From JBLHUT01 sp047629975 (GTDB lineage Bacteria; Pseudomonadota; Alphaproteobacteria; Rhodobacterales; Rhodobacteraceae), in NCBI GenBank assembly GCA_047629975.1, contig JBLHUT010000076.1, positions 1-12,526 of the forward strand: a stretch of DNA of 12,526 nt. The letters run 5' to 3'. This document shows positions 1 through 6,834 of the stretch, one piece after another; the stretch's first letter is position 1, and every line of letters begins with the position of its first letter. A program made the position numbers and the translations under genes. Below the pieces are notes generated by a model, which saw only the letters and a list, made by a program, of their open reading frames with translations, was not told the DNA's origin and did no database searches.

Positions 1-1
1 A

Positions 2-1198
2 AAAGATCTGGGCAAGTTGTTGGGCGAAGGCGTCGCGGCAGGGCTTGTTTCGGCCACCGACAATTTGGCCCAAGCGGTGCGCGACACCGATGTGACCTTT
101 GTCTCGGTCGGCACGCCGACAGCGGCCGATGGCGGCTGTGATTACCGCTATATCGAGGCAGCAGCCCGCTCGATGGCCGAAGGGCTTGCGGACAAGACAA
201 GTTTCCACGTCTTTGTGATGCGGTGTTCTATCCCGCCAGGCACGACGATGAATGTGATGACGCCGATCCTCGAGAAGCTGTCAGGTAAGACGCTTGGCCT
301 TGATTTCGGTGTTGCCTTTAATCCGGAGTTCTTGCGCGAAGGCGTCGCGGTCGAGGATTTCTACGCGCCGCCCAAAACAGTGATCGGCGCGACCGACGAG
401 CAGACGGCACAGATCCTGCGCGGCATCTACGCCCCCGTTGACGACAAGCCGTTGATCACCTCGATCGAAACCGCCGAGATGGTCAAGTATGTCGATAATG
501 TCTGGCACGCGACCAAAGTCTGTTTTGCCAATGAAGTCGGGCGTTTGTGCAAATCCCAAGGGGTTGATAGCCACGCGGTGATGGATGTCTTCGTGCAGGA
601 CACAAAATTGAACCTGTCGCCATATTACCTCAAGCCGGGCTTTGCCTTTGGCGGGTCGTGCCTGCCCAAAGAGGTCCGCGCCGTGGCCCATATCGCCAAG
701 GCCGCCGGTGTAAGCCTGCCCCTGATCGAGAATCTTGGCCGTTCCAACGATGTCCAGATCGCCGAGGCCACACGCATGGCGCTTGCAACCGGTGCAAAGC
801 GTGTTGGCATTCTCGGGCTTGCGTTCAAGCCGGGCACCGATGATCTGCGCGAAAGCCCGATCCTCGAAGTCATCGCCGCATTGACCGCTCAGGGTATCGA
901 AGTTGTCGCCCATGACACCGCCATCACCGCCGAAACACCGATTGCGGGTCAGCTTGCTTATGTGCGCCACGCCAGTGCCGGTCTGCGCACCCTTGCCGAT
1001 GATCTGCCCGGCATGATCCGCGCCGAAGTACGCGACGTAACCGAGACGTGTGACACGATCATCGTCACCCACAACGAAGCAATCTATCGCAGCGAACTGG
1101 CGCAGGCCATGTTGCAGCGTGATCTCAACGTCATCGACGTGGTGCGGTTGTTCAAGGAATGCCCGAAGGCAAATGCCTACAACGGTATCGGTTGGTAA
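2..1198 (+). CDS. algD: GDP-mannose 6-dehydrogenase, 5'-truncated by window edge
   Basis: Cytoplasmic NAD-dependent enzyme of the UDP-glucose/GDP-mannose dehydrogenase family, which oxidises GDP-mannose to GDP-mannuronate, a precursor of alginate-like exopolysaccharides. The frame is open from base 2, so the 398 visible residues lack only about the first 50, including the Rossmann GxGxxG. The substrate-defining stretch at 602-685 (KLNLSPYYLKPGFAFGG, then SCLPKEVRA) resembles AlgD more than UDP-glucose dehydrogenases. The catalytic Cys of GGSCLPK is encoded at 659-661. NPEFLREG and FKPGTDDLRESP are also present, and the protein ends in ..NGIGW like AlgD. A TTG at 17 opens the longest internal frame but is not a credible start. 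The gene converges on the response regulator at 1220-1837 and shares a hairpin with it. The family is clear; GDP-mannose rather than another sugar nucleotide is a strong inference. Whether this strain makes alginate is unknown. Confidence 0.88.
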   Translation, partial: KDLGKLLGEGVAAGLVSATDNLAQAVRDTDVTFVSVGTPTAADGGCDYRYIEAAARSMAEGLADKTSFHVFVMRCSIPPGTTMNVMTPILEKLSGKTLGLDFGVAFNPEFLREGVAVEDFYAPPKTVIGATDEQTAQILRGIYAPVDDKPLITSIETAEMVKYVDNVWHATKVCFANEVGRLCKSQGVDSHAVMDVFVQDTKLNLSPYYLKPGFAFGGSCLPKEVRAVAHIAKAAGVSLPLIENLGRSNDVQIAEATRMALATGAKRVGILGLAFKPGTDDLRESPILEVIAALTAQGIEVVAHDTAITAETPIAGQLAYVRHASAGLRTLADDLPGMIRAEVRDVTETCDTIIVTHNEAIYRSELAQAMLQRDLNVIDVVRLFKECPKANAYNGIGW

Positions 1199-1206
1199 AG
1201 GAGCAA

Positions 1207-1241
1207 AAAGGATGGCCGGTCAGAAAACACCGGCCTCCTTT
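1207..1241. terminator. Hairpin terminator between convergent genes
   Basis: GGCCGGT (1214-1220) pairs perfectly with ACCGGCC (1229-1235) across an 8-nt loop. The stem continues past a one-base bulge with AAAGGA (1207-1212) against TCCTTT (1236-1241). Read on the minus strand the stem runs into TTTTTGCTC, a fair U-tract, so it should end the response-regulator transcript. On the plus strand the tail is only TTTGCG, a weaker exit for the dehydrogenase gene. The regulator's stop codon (1220-1222) lies at the base of the loop, so its last codons form one arm of the stem. Confidence 0.7.
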
Positions 1242-1837
1242 GCGATCATCGCGGCATGGGTGCGGTTTTTGGCATCCAGTTTGCGGCACAGTGTTTTGAC
1301 GTGCAGTTTGATCGTCACTTCCTGAAGGTCCAGTTCGCGGGCGATTTCCTTGTTGGCAAGTCCGCGGCACAGCCCCGACAGAACATCCAGCTCGCGGGCA
1401 GTGAGTGTTTTGGCCAGCGGATTTTCAACCTCGGTCTCTTCGCGGCTCAGGAAATCCACCGGCACGAATTTCTCGCCCATGGCCATAAACCGGATGGCGT
1501 TCACCAACGATTTGGCCCCCATCGTTTTTGGAAGAAAGCCGACGGCACCGGCCTCCATCGCTTCTTTGGCGACCGCTTTAGGGGCTATGCCCGACATCAA
1601 GGCCACAGGTTTGCCCTTGCTGAGTTCAAGCGCGCGGCCAAGCCCGTTCAGCCCGTCCATACCCGGCATGCCGTAATCAAGCAAAACCAGATCGAACGGT
1701 GCTTCGGTGCTTGTGATCAGATCACAAGCTTTGTGCAGGTCTTCGGTCACAGTGACTTCGAAATCACCCTCGGCCTTGAGAAACGCGGCGAGCGTGTCGC
1801 GTACAAGATCATGATCGTCGGCAATAAGAAGTCGCAT
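1220..1837 (-). CDS. LuxR/NarL-family response regulator
   Basis: A 205-residue two-component transcription regulator and the likely output of the kinase directly upstream. The receiver domain spans about 1-120, with acidic pocket D7/D8, phosphoacceptor D54 (in LLDYGMPGMDG) and K104 (GFLPK). A LuxR-type helix-turn-helix covers about 143-200 (LTARELDVL, then GLANKEIARELDL and TIKLHVKTLCRKLDAKNR). The open frame extends to 1921, but the first 28 residues read through the kinase tail and are not receiver-like. The ATG at 1837 gives a canonical receiver start and has AAGGG 9 nt upstream, inside the kinase stop region. The kinase stop is 13 nt upstream, so the genes are almost certainly co-transcribed. 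The arrangement recalls the LuxR-type regulators next to NahK/ErcS'-type kinases in Pseudomonas. Targets cannot be read from sequence. Confidence 0.93.
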   Translation of the reverse strand: MRLLIADDHDLVRDTLAAFLKAEGDFEVTVTEDLHKACDLITSTEAPFDLVLLDYGMPGMDGLNGLGRALELSKGKPVALMSGIAPKAVAKEAMEAGAVGFLPKTMGAKSLVNAIRFMAMGEKFVPVDFLSREETEVENPLAKTLTARELDVLSGLCRGLANKEIARELDLQEVTIKLHVKTLCRKLDAKNRTHAAMIAKEAGVF

Positions 1838-1850
1838 GGTGCAGAACCCT

Positions 1851-4691
1851 TCAGGTGGTCGTTGTGGCACCGCTTTGTGCCAACGCCCTGCACAATTGCC
1901 CAAGGTCGACCGGTTTTGCAAACACTCCTTTTACTCCGGCACCTAAAATCCGCGGATCGTTAAGCCTCCGCGCAAGGGCGGTGACGACGAAAATAGACAA
2001 ATCGGGGGCATCGCGGCGCACGCGCTCGACCAAAGCACCGCCCGACATGTGCGGCATATCGTAATCCGTGATGAGCGCGGTCCATGCGGCAGGATCCTCT
2101 TGAATGGCTTCGGCCGCGTCACGCGGATCTGTGCACAGGGCGACCTCGGCCCCCAGCCTTTCAAGAAAGCTTTGCAAAACCTCCGCCACTTGTATTTCGT
2201 CATCCACCAGCAAGATGGTCTGCCCTTTCAGGCTATCGACATCCAGCAGTTGGTGGTCGGAATGTGCGATGGGTGTATCCTTGCTGGCAAGGGGCCAGAA
2301 CACCGAAACGACGGTACCTTCGCCTTTGACAGAGCGTACGCTGACCCCGCCATCCAGTGCGGTTGTCTGCATCGCGACCATGGCCAGCCCGATGCCGGTG
2401 CCTTGGTCGCCTTTTGTGGTGAAATAGGGCTCGAAGATCTGCTCTAGAACGTCCGGATCAAGCCCGGTTCCGGTGTCGGCAATGTCGAGTCTGGCAAAGG
2501 AGCGACCGGCCTCGAGCACGCCGACCTGAAGGGTCTCTGACATGTCGGTCTTATAGGTCGTGACACGCAGGGTAATCGAACCGTGGGCAGGAACAATCGC
2601 GTCGCGGGCATTCAGGATCAGGTTGACGGCGACCTGACTCATTTCGCCCGGATCCCCCGCCATCAGCATTTCCGTGTCCCCAAGATCGAGCGTCAATTGC
2701 ACGCCCTCCGGCAGGCTGGTCTCCACAAGAGCGGGCAGATCAACCAGCGCGGCGCGCAAATCAAAGGCGGTGTCGGTCTTGTGTGTGCCGCCAAGGTCCA
2801 GCAGACGATTGACCAGTTTTGCGGCGCGGTTGCCAGCCCTGTTGATCCTGTCGGCATGCTCGCGCACTTCTTTTGTGGCGGACGGCTCAAGCGAGATCAA
2901 CGTGGCCGATCCGTTAATTGCGGACAACAGGTTGTTGAAATCATGGGCAACGCCGGCGGCCAGCTGCGAAAGAGCCTCGCGGCCTTGGGATTGCGACAAA
3001 GCCAGACGCAGCTCTGCCTCGCGCCGCTCTGTCTCGACCCGCGTGGTGATGTCGCGAAAAATGATCACCGACCCTGTTGTCTCCAACGGTGTCAGAGTGA
3101 TTTCGTGCACGGCCTCTGCTCCGCTCGTGCGGGTGCGCGCAAGGGTCACGGTATAACTGTCGCGGTCTTTTGGAAGCGCGGGATCGGAGTAGCGCATTGG
3201 CCATTTGCGCCCCAGCCCGCTTTGATGTTTGTCAAGATCAAGCATCTGCGCCGCCGCCGGATTAAGGTACAGCAACCGCCCCTCGGGATCGGCGATGGCA
3301 ATGCCGTCAAACGCGGTTTCGATCGCGGCAAGGCGTTGTTTCAAAAGGGCATTGGCGGTTTTCAACGGGGTGACGTTGGTGGCCGAGACCACAAGTGTCC
3401 CGTCAGAGATCTTGCGCGCGCGAATAAGCATCGTGCGCCCGTCAGGTAAATTGAGCTCGCGCCCCAAAGGAATTTCTGCCAACCCGTGAAGGTCGGGTTT
3501 GGTCAAGGTCGCCGTCAGCGGTGAGCCTACCCCGATGAACGGTTCAAGATAGGCCGCCCAGTTCTGCCGAAACGCACTGCCCTTGCGCCAGTTGACCCCG
3601 GCAGAGGGAAAAAACACCCGTGTGGCGTCATTGGCGTACAGTACCTCGTCACGCTCGCCGAGCATCAGAAACGCATCGGCGGTGTTGGTCATGGCCTGCT
3701 CCATCCGGTGGCGGGTCTGGTCCCGCTCGGCTTGGGCCTGAATGTGTATCGTGGCATCGTTCTGGGTGGCAACAAGATTGCGGGTGACGCCATCTTCATC
3801 GGTGACAGGAAACAGCGTCACATCATTCCAGAACGGTTCTCCGTTCTTGCGTACGTTGCGCAACAAGAATCGCCCCGCGCCCTTGCTGGCGACTGTCTTG
3901 CGCAGGCGCGTGCGTTCGGGTGAATCGAACTGCTCGGCGGTTAGAAACCGGCAATTGCGGCCCAGAACTTCAGAGGCAGAATACCCCGACAGAGCCTCGA
4001 AAGCAGCGTTGACATAGATGAGTGGCATATCGGGGAGAGTGGCGTCCACGATGGAGAATCCAGCCGAAGATCCCTGGATTGTGGCTGCCAAAAGCTCGTT
4101 CTGGGCTGACATCGTCCGCCCGTGAATGGCCTGTACGACCAGCCCCACCAGACGTTCCAGAAGCGGCAGTTTGGCCTTTTGGAAGCCGCGATTTTTGACC
4201 CGCAGGCAGCACACAGTATAACAACTGCCGTCTGCGCCCGTAAACGGCGCAATCAAGGCGCTGCTATATCCTCCAAGGCCGGTGTCACGGTCCCACTGCT
4301 CCAGAGCAGAAGTATCCGTAAGGTTGCGCGGCTTCGAGAACAGGGTTTTTTGCACCACCCGCGATGTGCCGATATCGACGGCTGCATCCCCGATCACGAC
4401 GTTGGCGCGCACCTGACCAGAAGGCAGGGCGGGGCCACCGGGGGGGGTGGTCTGATTCGGCGCAATCTGCAGCACCAGTATGGCATCGGCATGAAATAGC
4501 GACTTCATGGCGGCGATCAGCGCATTCAGCCCTGCTTCGGGGGATTTTGCGGTGGTGAATTTCTCGATGCATTCAAGAATGGTTCGTGCTTGGGAAAGCC
4601 GCTGTTCTTCGCGCTCCCGCAGAACCCGCAGCTCTGCAACAGCCTCTCTCAGGCGCTCGTGATGGGGCATGATTTTAGTTGAACCCCTCAT
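1851..4691 (-). CDS. Hybrid sensor histidine kinase with GAF, LOV and two PAS domains
   Basis: A 946-residue soluble sensor kinase with no membrane segment visible. Order: coiled coil about 10-35; GAF-like about 36-190; LOV about 197-316 (C247, N279, N289, Q310); PAS about 327-441 and about 451-552; HisKA with LAAGVAHDFNN, phospho-acceptor H583; ATPase with N-box VNLILNARDAI (about N694), DTGTGLD (739-745) and GTGIGLAM (764-771); C-terminal receiver with D830/D831, phospho-acceptor D876 (ITDYDMP) and K926. All core catalytic residues are present. It starts 3 nt after the FIST stop and ends 13 nt before the LuxR-type regulator. ATG at 4691 is used here; a second ATG at 4670 (residue 8), 13 nt after GAGGGG, is equally possible. 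The FIST-then-hybrid-kinase order matches NosP-NahK of Pseudomonas. No HPt protein is encoded nearby, so the path from the fused receiver to a final regulator is open. An 8-base C run lies in the GAF region. Confidence 0.93.
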   Translation of the reverse strand: MRGSTKIMPHHERLREAVAELRVLREREEQRLSQARTILECIEKFTTAKSPEAGLNALIAAMKSLFHADAILVLQIAPNQTTPPGGPALPSGQVRANVVIGDAAVDIGTSRVVQKTLFSKPRNLTDTSALEQWDRDTGLGGYSSALIAPFTGADGSCYTVCCLRVKNRGFQKAKLPLLERLVGLVVQAIHGRTMSAQNELLAATIQGSSAGFSIVDATLPDMPLIYVNAAFEALSGYSASEVLGRNCRFLTAEQFDSPERTRLRKTVASKGAGRFLLRNVRKNGEPFWNDVTLFPVTDEDGVTRNLVATQNDATIHIQAQAERDQTRHRMEQAMTNTADAFLMLGERDEVLYANDATRVFFPSAGVNWRKGSAFRQNWAAYLEPFIGVGSPLTATLTKPDLHGLAEIPLGRELNLPDGRTMLIRARKISDGTLVVSATNVTPLKTANALLKQRLAAIETAFDGIAIADPEGRLLYLNPAAAQMLDLDKHQSGLGRKWPMRYSDPALPKDRDSYTVTLARTRTSGAEAVHEITLTPLETTGSVIIFRDITTRVETERREAELRLALSQSQGREALSQLAAGVAHDFNNLLSAINGSATLISLEPSATKEVREHADRINRAGNRAAKLVNRLLDLGGTHKTDTAFDLRAALVDLPALVETSLPEGVQLTLDLGDTEMLMAGDPGEMSQVAVNLILNARDAIVPAHGSITLRVTTYKTDMSETLQVGVLEAGRSFARLDIADTGTGLDPDVLEQIFEPYFTTKGDQGTGIGLAMVAMQTTALDGGVSVRSVKGEGTVVSVFWPLASKDTPIAHSDHQLLDVDSLKGQTILLVDDEIQVAEVLQSFLERLGAEVALCTDPRDAAEAIQEDPAAWTALITDYDMPHMSGGALVERVRRDAPDLSIFVVTALARRLNDPRILGAGVKGVFAKPVDLGQLCRALAQSGATTTT
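3744..4103 (-). other. LOV photoreceptor domain within the hybrid kinase
   Basis: Residues about 197-316 of the kinase. The stretch PLIYVNAAFEALSGYSASEV followed by LGRNCRFL matches the LOV consensus, in which the cysteine of NCRFL(Q) forms the blue-light adduct with FMN. That cysteine is C247, encoded at 3951-3953. N279 and N289, 10 residues apart in NVRKNGEPFWN, match the two flavin-contacting asparagines. Q310 in VATQNDAT matches the signalling glutamine. The one departure is T251 where most LOV domains have Gln (NCRFLT rather than NCRFLQ). Ordinary PAS domains lack this combination, so flavin binding and photochemistry are well supported as a prediction. Confidence 0.82.
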
Positions 4692-4694
4692 TTT

Positions 4695-5882
4695 CTAATG
4701 TCCAAAAATAATGGCAGAGATCATCAGATTTCCGTGCAGGTTGCCATGACCAACCATTGGTCCTTGTTCACCAAAGGTAAAGACCCCCAAAAAAGGATTT
4801 GTCCCCATTTCGTCGCGTAACGTGCGCGCAACAGTTTCAACCTCATCTCCAAGCGCCAACCGGCACCCGCCGCAATAAACCACAAGCGCGCCTGCGATCT
4901 GTGTGTTGGACGTACCCGATGTTGCCTTGGCAAGCGACGCGACGCGCCCTGCCCGGGTGGCCAGCTCCTCGGTGGAGCCGTTCATCAGGGTAAGGGGCTC
5001 ACCCTCTTCGATGTTGGCAAACATATGCACGCCGCCTGCGTCATCCAGCGTTGCGGGGTGGGCAAGCAGATACTCGATGTCGTCTCCGTCAGAGGCCATC
5101 GGGCGGCCAAGAGGAAAGAATGTGCTTTGCGACAGGATCGGGCGCGTGCTGTGTCTCGGTTCGACCGTGCCGGGCACGGCCCCTTTTGTCCAGTCTGAAT
5201 AGACCGTGGCGGCGGGGCGGTTGTCGATCTCACGAATAATTCTGTCGGTAACCTGTGTCGCGGTGCCGGTGATCTGCGTGGGTACATATCCGCTTTGATA
5301 CGCTATCGAGACGGTGCCGGTGGGAAACAAAACCGCAACCGCTATGCCGCTTGTGTGCCGTCCGTCGGGGCTCAAGACTGACCACTGGCCCGAGACATCG
5401 TTATCTGCCGCTGATCCGCCAACGATCGGGGTATCCTCTCCAACGATGGATTCGATGCCAAGCAGCACCCTTTCCTCGCAGCCCGGCGTGACCGCAAGCC
5501 ATATCATCTCGGGCTTTTCACCGGCGCGGTTTGCATGGCTTAACGCGGTCTTTGTGGCACGTGCGGCAACGTCAAAGGGGTCTTTTTCATCAAACGCCAG
5601 TGAGCATACGCCGTAATCGCCGCCCCCGTCGCTCAAACAAAAGGCCGACAGGCCGGTGGTGGTGCCGGTGTGGGTCATCGCACCGCCACACGAACTTGCG
5701 CCGATGGCTGCTGTTCCGGCAGTGGCCAGCGAAGTCATGACCGGTTCCGGATTTATCAGGCAGTTATAATGCACGGATGCGAAATCCGGCATTTGCCCTC
5801 GCTCTTTAGCAAGCGCCTCCAGTTGTGCAACCAGATCGTTTGCGGCTGTGGGGCCTGATGCTTCTAGGATATCAATCTGCAC
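4695..5882 (-). CDS. FIST-domain sensor protein, NosP-like
   Basis: A 395-residue cytoplasmic FIST (FIST_N plus FIST_C) protein. Some family members, named NosP, bind haem, sense nitric oxide and control a co-encoded histidine kinase. Recognisable positions from the chosen start are GASSCGG (61-67), GGSAADN (155-161), CGGCR (337-341), FTFGEQG (368-374) and a C-terminal HGNLHGNLMISAIIFG with H379 and H383. Histidines are candidate haem ligands, but I cannot say which one would serve. The frame opens at an ATG at 5900, but a strong AGGAGG lies inside those first codons, 8 nt before a GTG at 5882-5880, so the GTG start is preferred. The stop is 3 nt before the kinase ATG, indicating an operon and a shared function. 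The family call is firm; NO sensing is inferred from gene order and the neighbouring globin. Confidence 0.9.
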   Translation of the reverse strand: MQIDILEASGPTAANDLVAQLEALAKERGQMPDFASVHYNCLINPEPVMTSLATAGTAAIGASSCGGAMTHTGTTTGLSAFCLSDGGGDYGVCSLAFDEKDPFDVAARATKTALSHANRAGEKPEMIWLAVTPGCEERVLLGIESIVGEDTPIVGGSAADNDVSGQWSVLSPDGRHTSGIAVAVLFPTGTVSIAYQSGYVPTQITGTATQVTDRIIREIDNRPAATVYSDWTKGAVPGTVEPRHSTRPILSQSTFFPLGRPMASDGDDIEYLLAHPATLDDAGGVHMFANIEEGEPLTLMNGSTEELATRAGRVASLAKATSGTSNTQIAGALVVYCGGCRLALGDEVETVARTLRDEMGTNPFLGVFTFGEQGPMVGHGNLHGNLMISAIIFGH

Positions 5883-5905
5883 CGCGGTAACCTCCTGCAT
5901 GCAAT

Positions 5906-5926
5906 GCTGATCCCGTTTGTATCAGC
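5906..5926. promoter_or_regulatory. Inverted repeat upstream of the FIST gene
   Basis: GCTGAT-N9-ATCAGC, a perfect 6-bp dyad with half-sites about 15 nt apart centre to centre, 24-44 nt upstream of the preferred GTG start. The spacing suits a dimeric regulator or a small leader hairpin. It does not match the FNR/Dnr consensus TTGAT-N4-ATCAA. Its role is unproven. Confidence 0.35.
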
Positions 5927-5962
5927 TTGGATATGATTTTCGGGTGCGCAAACGTATAGCTG

Positions 5963-5980
5963 CCTATCCGAAAGGATAGG
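5963..5980. promoter_or_regulatory. Stem-loop between the globin and FIST genes
   Basis: CCTATCC-GAAA-GGATAGG, a perfect 7-bp stem with a 4-nt loop, located 22 nt past the globin stop. On the minus strand it is followed by CAGCTATACG, with no U-run, so it is not a standard intrinsic terminator. It may attenuate read-through, act as a processing or stability element between the genes, or be an operator. Confidence 0.4.
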
Positions 5981-6001
5981 ATTGCGTTGCGGGATGTGAC
6001 G

Positions 6002-6427
6002 TCAGGGTCGTGATTCCGGATGAGCCGCAGTGACCATCTCGTTGGCGAGGGTCGTATAGACGCCCGCCCAGGCGGCCTCGGCTTCTTTGCTGAAATTGGG
6101 CCCGACGAGGTCTTTTAGTGTGCGGATCAAGGCGGCGCCGACCGGTTGATACTGGTCGGCTGTCACACCGTAGGCGACGTGGCGTATTGCCAGATCGCGG
6201 GCGATGGGCACGATCGAATCAAGGTCGTCAAGGCTGTCGACGATAAACCCTAATGTTTCGACCAACTTGCGCCCCTGAACGGCCATGTCGCTTTGAAAGA
6301 GGGGCTTTGTGCTGGGATCAAGGCGAAACAGATGGGCGTAAAATATGCGCGCGGTCTCGGTCGGTACAGCGGCCACAACGGCCCAGTCGCGCCGGATGAG
6401 CGCAAGATCATGGTCGGAAACAGACAT
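6002..6427 (-). CDS. Single-domain bacterial haemoglobin
   Basis: A 141-residue globin of the Vitreoscilla-haemoglobin/flavohaemoglobin globin class, without a reductase domain. Key positions: B10 Tyr Y30 (in RIFYAHLF), CD1 Phe F44 (KPLF) and proximal F8 His H83 (AIRHVAYGV); Q51 is the likely distal E7 residue. B10 Tyr with E7 Gln is the pocket seen in proteins that bind O2 tightly and can detoxify NO by dioxygenation, given a reductase partner. Length is normal for the class (about 140-150). The ATG at 6427 begins a standard helix A; the ribosome site is weak (GGATAA 13 nt upstream). A promoter candidate lies at 6476-6504. It is co-directional with the FIST-kinase-regulator genes, 119 nt upstream, and may be in the same transcript or regulon. 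NO detoxification or O2 delivery are both possible; the context favours an NO link. Confidence 0.9.
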   Translation of the reverse strand: MSVSDHDLALIRRDWAVVAAVPTETARIFYAHLFRLDPSTKPLFQSDMAVQGRKLVETLGFIVDSLDDLDSIVPIARDLAIRHVAYGVTADQYQPVGAALIRTLKDLVGPNFSKEAEAAWAGVYTTLANEMVTAAHPESRP

Positions 6428-6475
6428 TCGGCGGAGGTTATCCTTTTGCCACGGCAGGCAGATGCTACTTTGGAG

Positions 6476-6504
6476 ATAATGACTCGCCGGAGTCGTCTGT
6501 TCAA
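6476..6504 (-). promoter_or_regulatory. Predicted sigma-70-type promoter of the globin gene, with palindromic spacer
   Basis: On the minus strand a -35 element TTGAAC (6504-6499) and a -10 element CATTAT (6481-6476) are separated by exactly 17 nt, each matching 4 of 6 consensus bases. The start site would be near 6468, giving a leader of about 40 nt. A perfect dyad GACTC-GCCG-GAGTC (6481-6494) fills most of the spacer, a position suited to a repressor or DNA-distorting regulator. Confidence 0.5.
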
Positions 6505-6815
6505 GTCGTTTCGAGCATGTCTTGTCCTTGCGTCACCTCAAAGTGGGGAGGCCCCCGCACCAAGCCCGTACTGCGCCCGCACCGGCCGTTTATCGGCGCT
6601 GTGCCCGATCGGGGGTAAACAAGTCGTGCGTGTCCATTGTGTGCAGGCAAATCAGGCATAGTTCGCAACCTGTGCAAGGCTCTGCGTGTGCTGGGACGGT
6701 AATGCATGTTACGCTGAGGTGTGGTGTTATGATGCTGCAACAAAGGACAGAACCTTGCAGATTTGTAATCGCCACGACACGACCTGTTGAGTGCAGCGGC
6801 GCAAGCCCTTCGGGG

Positions 6816-6834
6816 GTCTGTTCGGGCAACAGAC
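6816..6834. promoter_or_regulatory. Dyad upstream of the OmpR-type regulator
   Basis: GTCTGTT-CGGGC-AACAGAC, a perfect 7-bp inverted repeat with a 5-nt centre. It ends 27 nt before the GTG start and directly abuts GATAAT (6835-6840), which matches 5 of 6 bases of a -10 element. No -35 match is seen at normal spacing, so an activator-dependent promoter is possible. It could equally be a leader hairpin. Confidence 0.4.

Noticed and set aside
281..1072. Long minus-strand open frame (263 aa) opposite the dehydrogenase
   Set aside because: Antisense shadow in GC-rich coding DNA; the plus strand encodes a clear enzyme with catalytic motifs.
1838..1921. Extended N terminus of the LuxR-type regulator
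   Set aside because: Overlaps the kinase C terminus, is not receiver-like, and the ATG at 1837 has a ribosome site and canonical receiver start.
2583..3449. 288-aa plus-strand frame opposite the hybrid kinase
   Set aside because: The opposite strand encodes recognised PAS, HisKA and ATPase domains throughout; no motif in the shadow.
5906..5926. FNR/Dnr/NnrR-type site upstream of the FIST gene
   Set aside because: Half-sites GCTGAT/ATCAGC are 9 nt apart, not TTGAT-N4-ATCAA; kept only as an unassigned dyad.
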